A DNA stretch of 10,982 nt from an uncultured Selenomonadaceae bacterium (lineage in GTDB: Bacteria > Bacillota > Negativicutes > Selenomonadales > Selenomonadaceae): NCBI GenBank assembly GCA_905236595.1, contig CAJORE010000019.1:1-10982 (forward strand), read 5' to 3'. Below, in pieces: positions 1-6,785 of this stretch. Both the position numbers and the translations under genes were made by a program. Numbering within the stretch: the first letter of the stretch is position 1; the number at the start of each line of letters is the position of its first letter. Under the pieces are notes generated by a model. The model saw nothing but the letters and a program-made list of their open reading frames with translations. It did not search any database and had not been told where the DNA came from.

Positions 1-1194
1 ACAAACATGGAACAGGCGGCGGCAGAATTCGCTTTTGAAAAGGCGGCGTTGTTCAGGGATCGGTTGGCGGCGGTGCAAAAAGTTGCCGAGAAACAAAAAA
101 TTACCGCCGACGGCGGCGATCGCGATGCGTTGGCGACCGTCACAAACAGTTTTGGGGCGGCGGCGGTGGTGCTTATTGTCCGAAACGGTAAGATGATCGG
201 TTGCGAACGGTTTATGTTGACGGGCGGCGAGGGAGAGGACGAGGCGGAACTTTTGATGGCGTTTGTCAAGGAATACTATGCCAAGGCGGCGTTTATTCCC
301 AAGGAAATTTTGCTTGCCGCTTCGTTGCCCGAGAACGAAGCGGATGGCGTAACCATGTGGTTAAGTGATATGCGTGGCGGCAAAACGGAAATTATGGTGC
401 CGAAACGCGGCACGAAAAAGGATATTGTCGGCATGGCCGCCGAAAACGCCGCCAAGTTTTTGCGCGACGAAGAGGAACGCGCCCGCAAGAAAGCGGCGGC
501 AACATCCGGAGCCGTGGAAGAACTGAAGAAGTATTTGCGTCTGCCGGTGTTGCCGCGTCGCATGGAGTGTTTTGACATAAGCCACAATCAAGGACAAGAA
601 ACCGTGGCCTCCATGGTCGTCTTTGAAGACGGCGCACCGAAGAAATCCGCCTACCGTCGTTATAAAATAAAATCCGCCGAAGGCAAGCCCGACGATTTCA
701 AGTCGATGCGCGAGGTTACCGCACGACGTTACGGCAAATTGACCGATGAAGAAATGCCGGATCTTATCGTCATTGACGGCGGCTTGGGACAATTATCGAG
801 TGCGCTTGAAATAATCCGCGGCGCCGGACACGCTAATGTCCCGGTTGTCGGGCTTGCCAAGCAGTTTGAGCTTGTCTTTGTCGAAGGGACGAGCGAGCCT
901 GTAGAATTGCCGCGCCGTAGTGAAGCGCTGTACTTAATCGAACGGATTCGCGACGAGGCACATCGTTTTGCGATAACGTATCATCGTTTGTTGCGCGGTA
1001 AACGTAATTTGGTGAGCATATTGGATAACGTGGACGGTATCGGTGCCAAACGTCGCGGCGCACTTATGAAACAGTTCGGCAGCTTAAACAAAATAAAGAT
1101 GTCGACCGTCGAAGAGCTTGCCGCCGTGCCGGGCATGACAAAAGTTGCCGCCAAAGCGGTGAAGGATTTTTTTGCCAAGACTGTTGGGCAGTAG
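1..1194 (+). CDS. uvrC: UvrABC system protein C (excinuclease subunit C), 5'-truncated by window edge
   Basis: UvrC is the nuclease of nucleotide excision repair: recruited by UvrB at a lesion, it cuts the damaged strand on both sides. The reading frame is already open at base 1, and the first ATG (7-9) lies inside the UVR domain (AAAEFAFEKAALFRDR), so about 200 N-terminal residues with the GIY-YIG nuclease lie outside. Counting from that ATG, the RNase H-like 5'-incision domain follows, with ECFDISHNQG (Asp190), DLIVIDGGLGQL (Asp257) and RDEAHRFA (His319) matching its conserved catalytic Asp/Asp/His positions. Two helix-hairpin-helix DNA-binding motifs close the protein (DGIGAKRRGAL about 343-353, then VPGMTKVAAKAV). 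It ends with TAG. No U-tailed terminator is seen in the following 100 bases, so read-through into the DUF445 genes is possible. The visible part is intact. Confidence 0.97.
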   Translation, partial: TNMEQAAAEFAFEKAALFRDRLAAVQKVAEKQKITADGGDRDALATVTNSFGAAAVVLIVRNGKMIGCERFMLTGGEGEDEAELLMAFVKEYYAKAAFIPKEILLAASLPENEADGVTMWLSDMRGGKTEIMVPKRGTKKDIVGMAAENAAKFLRDEEERARKKAAATSGAVEELKKYLRLPVLPRRMECFDISHNQGQETVASMVVFEDGAPKKSAYRRYKIKSAEGKPDDFKSMREVTARRYGKLTDEEMPDLIVIDGGLGQLSSALEIIRGAGHANVPVVGLAKQFELVFVEGTSEPVELPRRSEALYLIERIRDEAHRFAITYHRLLRGKRNLVSILDNVDGIGAKRRGALMKQFGSLNKIKMSTVEELAAVPGMTKVAAKAVKDFFAKTVGQ

Positions 1195-1317
1195 ACGGGG
1201 CTATGGCAAATGCAACAATAGTGAGCCGTTTGCCGCGCCGAGGATACGGCAAGCGTCGATATATAACCGACTGCCGGAGATGCTCCCCAAATTTTGCGGA
1301 TTTTTCGGCGTAAATTG

Positions 1318-1326
1318 TGTTATAAT
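1318..1326 (+). promoter_or_regulatory. Extended -10 promoter for the DUF445 pair
   Basis: A perfect TATAAT (1321-1326) is preceded by the extended -10 TG in TGtTATAAT. No good -35 is present at 16-18 bp; TTGCGG at 1294-1299 is 21 bp away, which is too far. Extended -10 promoters often need no -35. The predicted transcription start near 1333 leaves a short leader before the first DUF445 gene. Confidence 0.55.
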
Positions 1327-1355
1327 GCGGAGGAGAAAACGGCGCCGCCGGGGAT

Positions 1356-1361
1356 GGGAGG
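1356..1361 (+). promoter_or_regulatory. Ribosome binding site that decides a TTG start
   Basis: GGGAGG at 1356-1361 sits 7 bases before TTG at 1369. It overlaps the in-frame ATG at 1354, so it cannot serve that ATG. The only Shine-Dalgarno-like run upstream of the ATG (GGAGGAG, 1329-1335) is 18 bases away and overlaps the predicted transcription start. Confidence 0.5.
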
Positions 1362-1368
1362 CAAATTG

Positions 1369-2655
1369 TTGGTTATTAAACGGGAAAATTTCACGGCACC
1401 GTCAAAAGTACACATTGTCGGCGGTAAATTTAAGGCAACCGCCGCCTTGATCGTGAGCGTTGTCGGCTCCTGCCTCACTTTGCCGTTTGCCGTCGGCGGA
1501 TTTTGGGCGGGACTGGTTCATCACGGTTTCGTCGCTTCGGCCATCGGCGGATTGGCGGACTGGTTTGCTGTTACCGCGCTGTTTCGGCGGCCTTTGGGCA
1601 TAAAATACCGAACGGAGATTTTGCGCCGTAACCGTGGCCGCATAACCGAGTCCATTGTCAAATTTGCCGCCGATGACCTTTTGAGCGTCGGCAACATAAT
1701 GGGCGTGGTAAACGGTCAAAATACGGCGGCGCTTATGGTTGATTATTTAGTCAACCGCGGCGGGCGTGAGCGAGTAAAAGAATTGGTCGCCGAAGTTTTG
1801 TTGGGCGTATTGTCCGTAGCGGATACGAAGCGTATCGGCGAAGCATTGGCTCCGTCGGTAAAAAACAGTTTCAACAAGTTGCCGTTGATGGAGATTTTGC
1901 ATACGGCCTTTTTGTTGCCGACCGAGGAAAAATATCGGCGCCCCCTTTTGAATTCTTTGATTTTGTCGGTCGCTGAAATATGTCGTACCGACGATGTGCA
2001 AAAAATAATCAAGGCGCATATAGTCGAACTTAGGCGCGATTATGAGGCCGACAGTATGGGGCGAGCCTTCGTGTTATCGTCGCTGGGGTTGGACGATGAA
2101 AAAATATTGGCGGTGCTTAACGAAAAATTAGAGGTCTTTTTTTCAGAGTTAACCGATTGTCAAAGCGAAAGGTTTGCGGCGTTGGAGGACGAGTTTGCAG
2201 CGCTTTTTCGGCGCATTGCCGAAAATCATACATTGTTGGCCAACGGGCGCAGTTTCATCATGAAAGAAGTGGCCGATGCCGATGTGGCCGGATATATCGG
2301 CAATGAACTAAAGGCTCACTTTGATAATCCCGAATCGTTTTGGCTACAGGATTTGTACCGGTTTATCGACAACGAAATTGATAAATTTGCCGCGAGTGAC
2401 AAAGAACGTCAAGCCTTTGACCGGGCGGTAAAAAATTTTATCGAGAGTGAGCTTGTCAAGCATCACGATGCTTTGGCGGTTATGATTGAAGAGCGCTTCA
2501 ACAAATGGAGCGACGACGAATTGACGGCATTTGTCGAAAGCCGCGTCGATGATGATTTGCAGATGATTCGCATTAACGGTGCGGTTGTGGGGGCTATTGT
2601 CGGCATGGGGTTGTTCGTTTTTGTATGGATAGCGGAAAGGGTGGCTTTGCGGTGA
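1369..2655 (+). CDS. DUF445 family membrane protein, first of a tandem pair
   Basis: This is a DUF445 protein (the family of Bacillus YheB and E. coli YjiN); its molecular role is not established. From TTG 1369 it is 428 residues. An N-terminal hydrophobic segment (about 23-42) is followed by the family hallmark GGLADWFAVTALFRRPLG (60-77). A long, mostly helical charged middle region follows, then a C-terminal membrane segment after the motif IRINGAVVGAIVG. The expected topology is a large soluble domain between two terminal membrane anchors. The frame stays open back to 1294, but the promoter -10 lies within that extension, so a start there is unlikely. TTG 1369 has the best ribosome binding site; ATG 1354 is the alternative. 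Its stop codon overlaps the start of the second DUF445 gene, which suggests co-translation and possibly a heteromeric complex (inference). Confidence 0.88.
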   Translation: MVIKRENFTAPSKVHIVGGKFKATAALIVSVVGSCLTLPFAVGGFWAGLVHHGFVASAIGGLADWFAVTALFRRPLGIKYRTEILRRNRGRITESIVKFAADDLLSVGNIMGVVNGQNTAALMVDYLVNRGGRERVKELVAEVLLGVLSVADTKRIGEALAPSVKNSFNKLPLMEILHTAFLLPTEEKYRRPLLNSLILSVAEICRTDDVQKIIKAHIVELRRDYEADSMGRAFVLSSLGLDDEKILAVLNEKLEVFFSELTDCQSERFAALEDEFAALFRRIAENHTLLANGRSFIMKEVADADVAGYIGNELKAHFDNPESFWLQDLYRFIDNEIDKFAASDKERQAFDRAVKNFIESELVKHHDALAVMIEERFNKWSDDELTAFVESRVDDDLQMIRINGAVVGAIVGMGLFVFVWIAERVALR

Positions 2656-3917
2656 AAAGTTTATTGTTTTCCGCAGTTGCTACTTTAAGGGATAACAATG
2701 CCAACAAAACTTTGGCCGTGGCGGCCGTCATTTTTTTGGCGGCGTTGGCTTTGCATATCGTGTACCCGGCTAACCTTGCCGCCGACGGGTTTCTTTTTGT
2801 GGCCGAGGCAGCATTGGTTGGCGGCATGGCGGACTGGTTTGCCGTGACGGCTTTGTTTGAAAAGCCGTTGGGTTTTCCGTACCATACGGCCATTTTGCCC
2901 AAGCGTCGCGAAGCGTTTATTGCCGCATCGGTGACAATGGTGCAGAAGGAATTTTTTTCCAAGCGCAATGTCATTGCCCATTTGGAAAAATTACATCTTT
3001 TGCCAATGCTTATGGCGTACCTTGCCGAGCCGAAAACCAAGCAACGGTTGCTGACGGAATTGTTTGGCTATGCACAGCGGTTCATAACCGTGGATTTTGC
3101 CGCTAAGACCGCCGACGTTTTGGCGGCGGAAATAAGGCGCCATTTGATGCTCATACCGGTGACCGAATCGGTAGGCAAATTGTCGGAATGGTTGAGGCAA
3201 AGCGGTGAAGATAAACGCCTCATAAAGCGTTTGGGCGTCGTTCTTGCCGATATTGCCAAGGACAACAAAACGTATAACCTAATCTTGAGCGGCTTGGAAG
3301 GATATGCCAAGACGCAGGCGAAAACACCTTTGGAGCAGTTGGCGGTAGGTTTGGCACAGCTTTTTGACTTGGTGAACATTGACGAAGCGGCCGAACTTAT
3401 CAGGCGGCGTTTGGTGAAGATCGCCGAAGAAATAGCTACGGATTCGCCGCTTAATGATATTTTGACCGCTAAATTGCATGATATACTGATGATGGTCGAT
3501 ACGGGAGAGTTAAAGGGCGCGGCGGACGGTATCAAAAACGAATTGGTTGTGCGTTTGCCCATTGAAAAAATGCTGGAAAATGTTTTTGACGATTTGAGTA
3601 CGATGCCGCCGACGCTGACGGCCGTCGTTTCTGCCGAATATGATGCGACGCTCGTTATGATAACGAGAGACGAAAAATTGCGTCGTCGCGTTGAGCGTTT
3701 TTTGTACGATTTGGCGGCGCGCTCTGCGCTTCATGCACAGGGACTTATCGACGTTGTGGTGAGAAAAGTGTTGGAAAGGTTGACCGATGCGGAGTTAAAC
3801 CGCTTGGTGCGTGAAAAAATCGAACCCGATTTGCGATGGATACGCATCAACGGCTCCGTGGTTGGGTCGGCTGTGGGGCTTGCTATTTTCTTGGTAATGA
3901 CGATTGCAAGCATATGA
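2652..3917 (+). CDS. DUF445 family membrane protein, second of a tandem pair
   Basis: This second DUF445 paralogue is 421 residues long if started at GTG 2652. I chose that start because GTGA makes the classic 4-base overlap with the upstream stop and AAAGGGTGG (2636-2644) lies 7 bases before it. An ATG at 2625 is in frame but would overlap the upstream gene by 31 bases. An N-terminal hydrophobic segment (about 20-38) precedes GGMADWFAVTALFEKPLG (57-74), and a C-terminal membrane helix follows WIRINGSVVGSAVG. The two terminal signatures match the upstream gene, while the middle regions are strongly diverged to my eye, so the duplication is probably old. Function is unknown. Its 3' end overlaps a candidate promoter for the two-component genes 50 bases downstream. 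Confidence 0.88.
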   Translation: MKSLLFSAVATLRDNNANKTLAVAAVIFLAALALHIVYPANLAADGFLFVAEAALVGGMADWFAVTALFEKPLGFPYHTAILPKRREAFIAASVTMVQKEFFSKRNVIAHLEKLHLLPMLMAYLAEPKTKQRLLTELFGYAQRFITVDFAAKTADVLAAEIRRHLMLIPVTESVGKLSEWLRQSGEDKRLIKRLGVVLADIAKDNKTYNLILSGLEGYAKTQAKTPLEQLAVGLAQLFDLVNIDEAAELIRRRLVKIAEEIATDSPLNDILTAKLHDILMMVDTGELKGAADGIKNELVVRLPIEKMLENVFDDLSTMPPTLTAVVSAEYDATLVMITRDEKLRRRVERFLYDLAARSALHAQGLIDVVVRKVLERLTDAELNRLVREKIEPDLRWIRINGSVVGSAVGLAIFLVMTIASI

Positions 3918-3918
3918 T
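3891..3918 (+). promoter_or_regulatory. Candidate promoter for the two-component operon
   Basis: TTGGTA (3891-3896) and TATGAT (3913-3918) are separated by 16 bases. They match the consensus at 4/6 and 5/6 positions. The site overlaps the last codons of the second DUF445 gene, so the regulator may be transcribed both by read-through and from here. Confidence 0.35.
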
Positions 3919-3929
3919 TTATCGGACAA

Positions 3930-3949
3930 CGGTATGTGACCGTATGTTA
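3930..3949 (+). promoter_or_regulatory. Tandem 10-bp direct repeat, candidate OmpR-family operator
   Basis: CGGTATGTGA is immediately followed by CCGTATGTTA, 8 of 10 positions identical, giving GTATGT-N4-GTATGT. OmpR/PhoB-type regulators typically bind two direct half-sites about 10-11 bp apart. The next gene encodes such a regulator, so autoregulation is a reasonable inference. The repeat lies between the candidate -10 and the ribosome binding site, which would suit repression. Confidence 0.35.
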
Positions 3950-3967
3950 AGGCATAAGGGGGCTGTC

Positions 3968-4675
3968 ATGGATAACGCCAAGGAGACAAAAAAACGAATT
4001 TTTATTGTTGAGGATGAGAAACGCATTGCCCGTTTTTTGCAAATGGAACTTGAACATGAGGGATTTTCGACGTCTATGGAAGACAATGGGCGACGGGCTT
4101 TTGAAAAGATTGTTCAGGGCGAATACGATTTGGTCTTGTTAGATGTCATGTTGCCCGATATGGACGGCATGGAGATTTGCCGTCGCGTTCGTGAGCTTAG
4201 CGACGTGCCGATTATCATGTTGACGGCGCGGGACGATATTGAAGATAAGGTGCATGGTTTGGACATCGGGGCGGATGATTATATAACCAAGCCTTTTTCA
4301 ATCGCCGAACTTTTGGCACGCATCCGGGTTGCATTAAGAAAGCGCCAACGTACGGTGTCGGAGGCCGAAGACGACAGCGATAAGTTGACGGTGCGTGAGT
4401 TGTCGCTTTTCCCGGCGCGTCATGCGGCGCAACTCAGCGGACAATACATAGATCTTACCAAAAAAGAGTATGCGCTCTTGGAGTATTTGGTGCGCAATAA
4501 ACGCGCCGTTCTTTCCCGCGATCAAATTTTGCAGGAAGTCTGGGGTTATGATTATATGGGCGATACCAATGTGGTGGATGTTTACATAAGTTATTTGCGT
4601 TCCAAAATCGACGAGCCGTCGGGCGAAAAATACATACATACCGTACGCGGCGTCGGTTACGTCATAAAGGAATGA
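3968..4675 (+). CDS. OmpR-family response regulator, ArlR-like
   Basis: This is a 235-residue two-component response regulator that activates or represses transcription when phosphorylated by the downstream kinase. The receiver domain (about 9-125) has the acidic pocket VEDE (Glu15, Asp16), the phospho-acceptor Asp59 in LLDVMLPDMDG, switch Thr86 in MLTARDD and Lys108 in ITKPF. A winged-helix DNA-binding domain follows (about 138-234), with LTKKEYALLEYLVRN, SRDQILQEVWGYD, NVVDVYISYLRSKID and the C-terminal TVRGVGYVIK. The overall match from memory is closest to ArlR-type regulators. The start is ATG 3968, preceded by AAGGGGG (3956-3962) at 5 bases; the longer open frame upstream overlaps the DUF445 gene and has no comparable site. 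One base separates its TGA stop from the kinase ATG, so the two are surely co-transcribed. Confidence 0.95.
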   Translation: MDNAKETKKRIFIVEDEKRIARFLQMELEHEGFSTSMEDNGRRAFEKIVQGEYDLVLLDVMLPDMDGMEICRRVRELSDVPIIMLTARDDIEDKVHGLDIGADDYITKPFSIAELLARIRVALRKRQRTVSEAEDDSDKLTVRELSLFPARHAAQLSGQYIDLTKKEYALLEYLVRNKRAVLSRDQILQEVWGYDYMGDTNVVDVYISYLRSKIDEPSGEKYIHTVRGVGYVIKE

Positions 4676-4676
4676 T

Positions 4677-6143
4677 ATGACGGCGGCAAGAAATATTAAA
4701 CGACGGTTGCGGCACCTGTGGATAAAAACGGGCTATCTGCATATCAGTACAAAGATAACGATTATTTATGCCACGGCCTTTTTTGTCATATTGGCGATGA
4801 CGAGCTTTATAACGGGGTTGGGCGTATACATCTCCCTTTATCGTTCGGCGGGCAAGGCGATGCACTTTTCGATTCGCAACGTTACGGAAAAAATTGCGGT
4901 CGAAAGGGAATTCCCACCGCATTTTTCCGCCGATGATCCCGTATTGCCCGGAGTTGTTTTGCGTATAACGGACATTACGGGACAAATTGTTTATGAAAAC
5001 GACAGCCGTTATCCTTCCATAAGCCGTGTAGAAAGCCGAATAATCGATAACCCGCCCTTTTGGGCGGATTCCAATATGTTTGTGGCGGAAATGGACAGAG
5101 CCAGCATATATTATGCGCGGATACCGGTGATAAAAGACGGCGCGGCGTATGAATTGCATTTCTTTCGCACGATTACCGCCGAGAAACAATTTTTTGCCAT
5201 GTTGCAACGAATATTGTTGGCCACGAATTTGTTGGGCTTTTTGATTGCATTGTTGGCGGGATATTTTTTGTCAAGTCGCATATTGAAGCCGATTCGCGAT
5301 ATGACTGCCGCCGCACGGCGCATTGAAGTCGAGCGCATGGATGAGCGTATTCCGACGCGTCCGGTGCGAGATGAGCTAAACGAGTTGGCCAAGACTTTTA
5401 ATCATATGCTGAATCGTTTGCAAACGGGGGTTGTTCGGCAGCAACGTTTTGTAAGCGACGCATCTCACGAGCTTAGAACGCCGGTAACCGTCATTTTGGG
5501 TTATGCCGATATGTTGTCGCGCTGGGGCAAGGAAGACGAGGAAATTTTAGCCGAAAGCATCGAAGCAATTCGCAATGAAGCGGCGGGTATGCAAAAATTG
5601 ATCGAAAAATTGCTTTTCTTGGCACGCGCCGACCAAAAACGGCAGACGTTGCGCAAGGAAGTTTTCGAGTTGGCGCAGATAGTTTCCGACGTGATGAAGA
5701 AGACAAAATTGGTTTCTGCGGAGCATACGATAGAGGTTATTCGTTTGGACGAAGGGTTGGTGTATGCCGATAAAGACAGCTTCAAACAAATGATGCGCAT
5801 ATTCCTTGAAAACAGCATAAAATACACGCCGGAAGGCGGCAGGATTACGGCTGAGCTTCGTCGGAGCGGCGATCGGATGCATTTGTGGTTGAACGATAAT
5901 GGCATTGGTATCGCCAAGGAGCATCAGGAAAAAATTTTTGAACGGTTTTATCGGGTGGATACGTCGCGAACAAAAGAGAAGGGCGGCACCGGGTTGGGAC
6001 TTTCCATTGCTAAGTGGATTGCCGACGAAAACGATATTACCATTCGCGTTGTCAGCGACGTGGGCGAGGGAACCAGCATTGAGCTGATAATTCCCGTCGC
6101 TGCGGAAGACGCGCAAAATATTGTTGTTGACAATGCAGAATAG
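4677..6143 (+). CDS. Membrane sensor histidine kinase, ArlS-like
   Basis: This 488-residue sensor kinase is partner to the preceding regulator. Its start ATG follows AAAGGA (4666-4671) at 5 bases. Order: cytoplasmic basic N-terminus, transmembrane helix 1 (about 27-53), an extracytoplasmic sensor region of about 120 residues (54-172), helix 2 (about 175-199), HAMP (about 200-252), and a HisKA domain with FVSDASHELRTP, phospho-accepting His264. The HATPase domain has an N box (LENSIKYTPEGG, Asn379), G1 (NDNGIGIAKEHQ, Asp407), F box (IFERFYRVD) and G2 (GGTGLGLSIAKW). All catalytic motifs are intact. The stretch SRWGKEDEEILAES after the His box resembles ArlS-type kinases as I remember them. The sensed signal cannot be read from the sequence; the neighbouring DUF445 membrane proteins hint at an envelope-related role (inference). 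Confidence 0.95.
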   Translation: MTAARNIKRRLRHLWIKTGYLHISTKITIIYATAFFVILAMTSFITGLGVYISLYRSAGKAMHFSIRNVTEKIAVEREFPPHFSADDPVLPGVVLRITDITGQIVYENDSRYPSISRVESRIIDNPPFWADSNMFVAEMDRASIYYARIPVIKDGAAYELHFFRTITAEKQFFAMLQRILLATNLLGFLIALLAGYFLSSRILKPIRDMTAAARRIEVERMDERIPTRPVRDELNELAKTFNHMLNRLQTGVVRQQRFVSDASHELRTPVTVILGYADMLSRWGKEDEEILAESIEAIRNEAAGMQKLIEKLLFLARADQKRQTLRKEVFELAQIVSDVMKKTKLVSAEHTIEVIRLDEGLVYADKDSFKQMMRIFLENSIKYTPEGGRITAELRRSGDRMHLWLNDNGIGIAKEHQEKIFERFYRVDTSRTKEKGGTGLGLSIAKWIADENDITIRVVSDVGEGTSIELIIPVAAEDAQNIVVDNAE

Positions 6144-6165
6144 TGAGGTACTGCTCATTACAAAA

Positions 6166-6182
6166 GAAAAAACAGTTTTTTC
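6166..6182. terminator. Weak A/T palindrome after the kinase gene, possible terminator
   Basis: GAAAAAAC-A-GTTTTTTC is a perfect inverted repeat with a single central base, 22 bases after the kinase stop. As RNA the stem would be A-U rich and end in U6C. It could be a weak terminator, or only low-complexity sequence. Confidence 0.25.
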
Positions 6183-6194
6183 AAATTTGGCCTC

Positions 6195-6223
6195 TTGCAT
6201 TTTCAGACAAATGACTGTATACT
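6195..6223 (+). promoter_or_regulatory. Promoter of the zinc-ribbon gene
   Basis: TTGCAT (6195-6200), a 17-base spacer and TATACT (6218-6223) form a good sigmaA-type promoter. The -10 is embedded in an 11-base palindrome GTATA-C-TATAC (6217-6227), which might be an operator. The leader to the ATG at 6342 is about 110 bases, with no clear coding content. Confidence 0.6.
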
Positions 6224-6341
6224 ATACCAAGTGCGTTGACTTTGTCGCCGGGTTACCTTGTTGTATGCGGTCGATGGATTGCGTGATTGAGACGACGCGA
6301 CTAAAGCCAATAGAATTTTTTGATAAGTAAGGGGATTATTC

Positions 6342-6632
6342 ATGGCATTTGAGGACAAGACACTGGTCTGCAAGGAATGCGGCAATGAGTTCATCTTTAC
6401 TGCGGGCGAACAAGAATTCTATGCCGAAAAAGGATTTGAGAACGAGCCAGCGCGTTGCAAGGATTGTCGCGATAAGCGTAAGCGTAATCGCGACGGTGGC
6501 GAGCCGAGGCAAATGTTTACGGTGATTTGCGCCGATTGTGGCAAGGAAACGGAAGTTCCCTTTGAACCGAAGAACGATCGCCCGGTTTATTGTCGCGATT
6601 GCTTTGCCAAGCATCGGCCTGAACGGGTGTAA
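6342..6632 (+). CDS. Double zinc-ribbon protein (zf-trcl plus CxxC-x17-CxxC domain)
   Basis: This small 96-residue protein has two four-cysteine metal sites. The N-terminal part has CKEC (Cys10, Cys13) and CKDC (Cys39, Cys42) around FIFTAGEQEFYAEKGF, the signature of the probable zinc-ribbon family PF13451. The C-terminal part has CADC (Cys63, Cys66) and CRDC (Cys84, Cys87) exactly 17 residues apart, around VPFEPKNDRPVYC, matching the CxxC-x17-CxxC family. A very basic linker (RDKRKRNRDG) joins them. Zinc binding is strongly implied; nucleic-acid binding is plausible from the basic linker, but function is not established. It is a soluble protein. AAGGGGA (6329-6335) lies 6 bases before the ATG. 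It is monocistronic, with its own promoter upstream and a terminator downstream. Confidence 0.92.
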   Translation: MAFEDKTLVCKECGNEFIFTAGEQEFYAEKGFENEPARCKDCRDKRKRNRDGGEPRQMFTVICADCGKETEVPFEPKNDRPVYCRDCFAKHRPERV

Positions 6633-6661
6633 GTTGTGAATTTTAGCTTACGGTGATTTTG

Positions 6662-6702
6662 AGCGTGTTGAATTTTTTTCTTTTCAACACGCTTTAATTT
6701 TG
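6662..6702 (+). terminator. Rho-independent terminator of the zinc-ribbon gene
   Basis: An 11-bp perfect stem AGCGTGTTGAA (6662-6672) / TTCAACACGCT (6683-6693) encloses a 10-base U-rich loop and is followed by TTAATTTT. It lies 30 bases after the stop codon. Confidence 0.8.
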
Positions 6703-6716
6703 GGTATTTTTTGCGG

Positions 6717-6736
6717 AAACAGCCGTGGCTGTTTTT
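6717..6736 (+). terminator. Second hairpin with U tract, tandem terminator candidate
   Basis: AAACAGC (6717-6723) pairs with GCTGTTT (6728-6734) around CGTG, with a five-T run at 6732-6736. It may back up the terminator just upstream, or act as a leader element for the substrate-binding protein gene 50 bases downstream. Confidence 0.4.
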
Positions 6737-6785
6737 GCATTGTAAGCGGCGATTGTCGCAAACTTTTAAGGAGATGTTGTTTAGC

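Noticed and set aside
361..792. Long minus-strand open frames opposite uvrC, and similar ones opposite the DUF445, kinase and substrate-binding genes
   Set aside because: They lie wholly within confidently assigned genes, show no recognisable domain and have low-complexity or Cys/Arg-rich composition typical of antisense shadows.
1230..1252. TTGCCG/CGGCAA inverted repeat after uvrC as a terminator
   Set aside because: Only six base pairs with an 11-base loop and no following U tract.
6121..6330. 69-codon plus-strand frame between the kinase and zinc-ribbon genes
   Set aside because: It overlaps the kinase end and the promoter at 6195-6223, no start in it has a good ribosome binding site, and the sequence resembles nothing known.
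6740..6769. TTGTAA-N18-TTTTAA as promoter of the substrate-binding protein gene
   Set aside because: Poor matches, and the transcription start would fall just past the ribosome binding site at 6768-6773, leaving it off the transcript.
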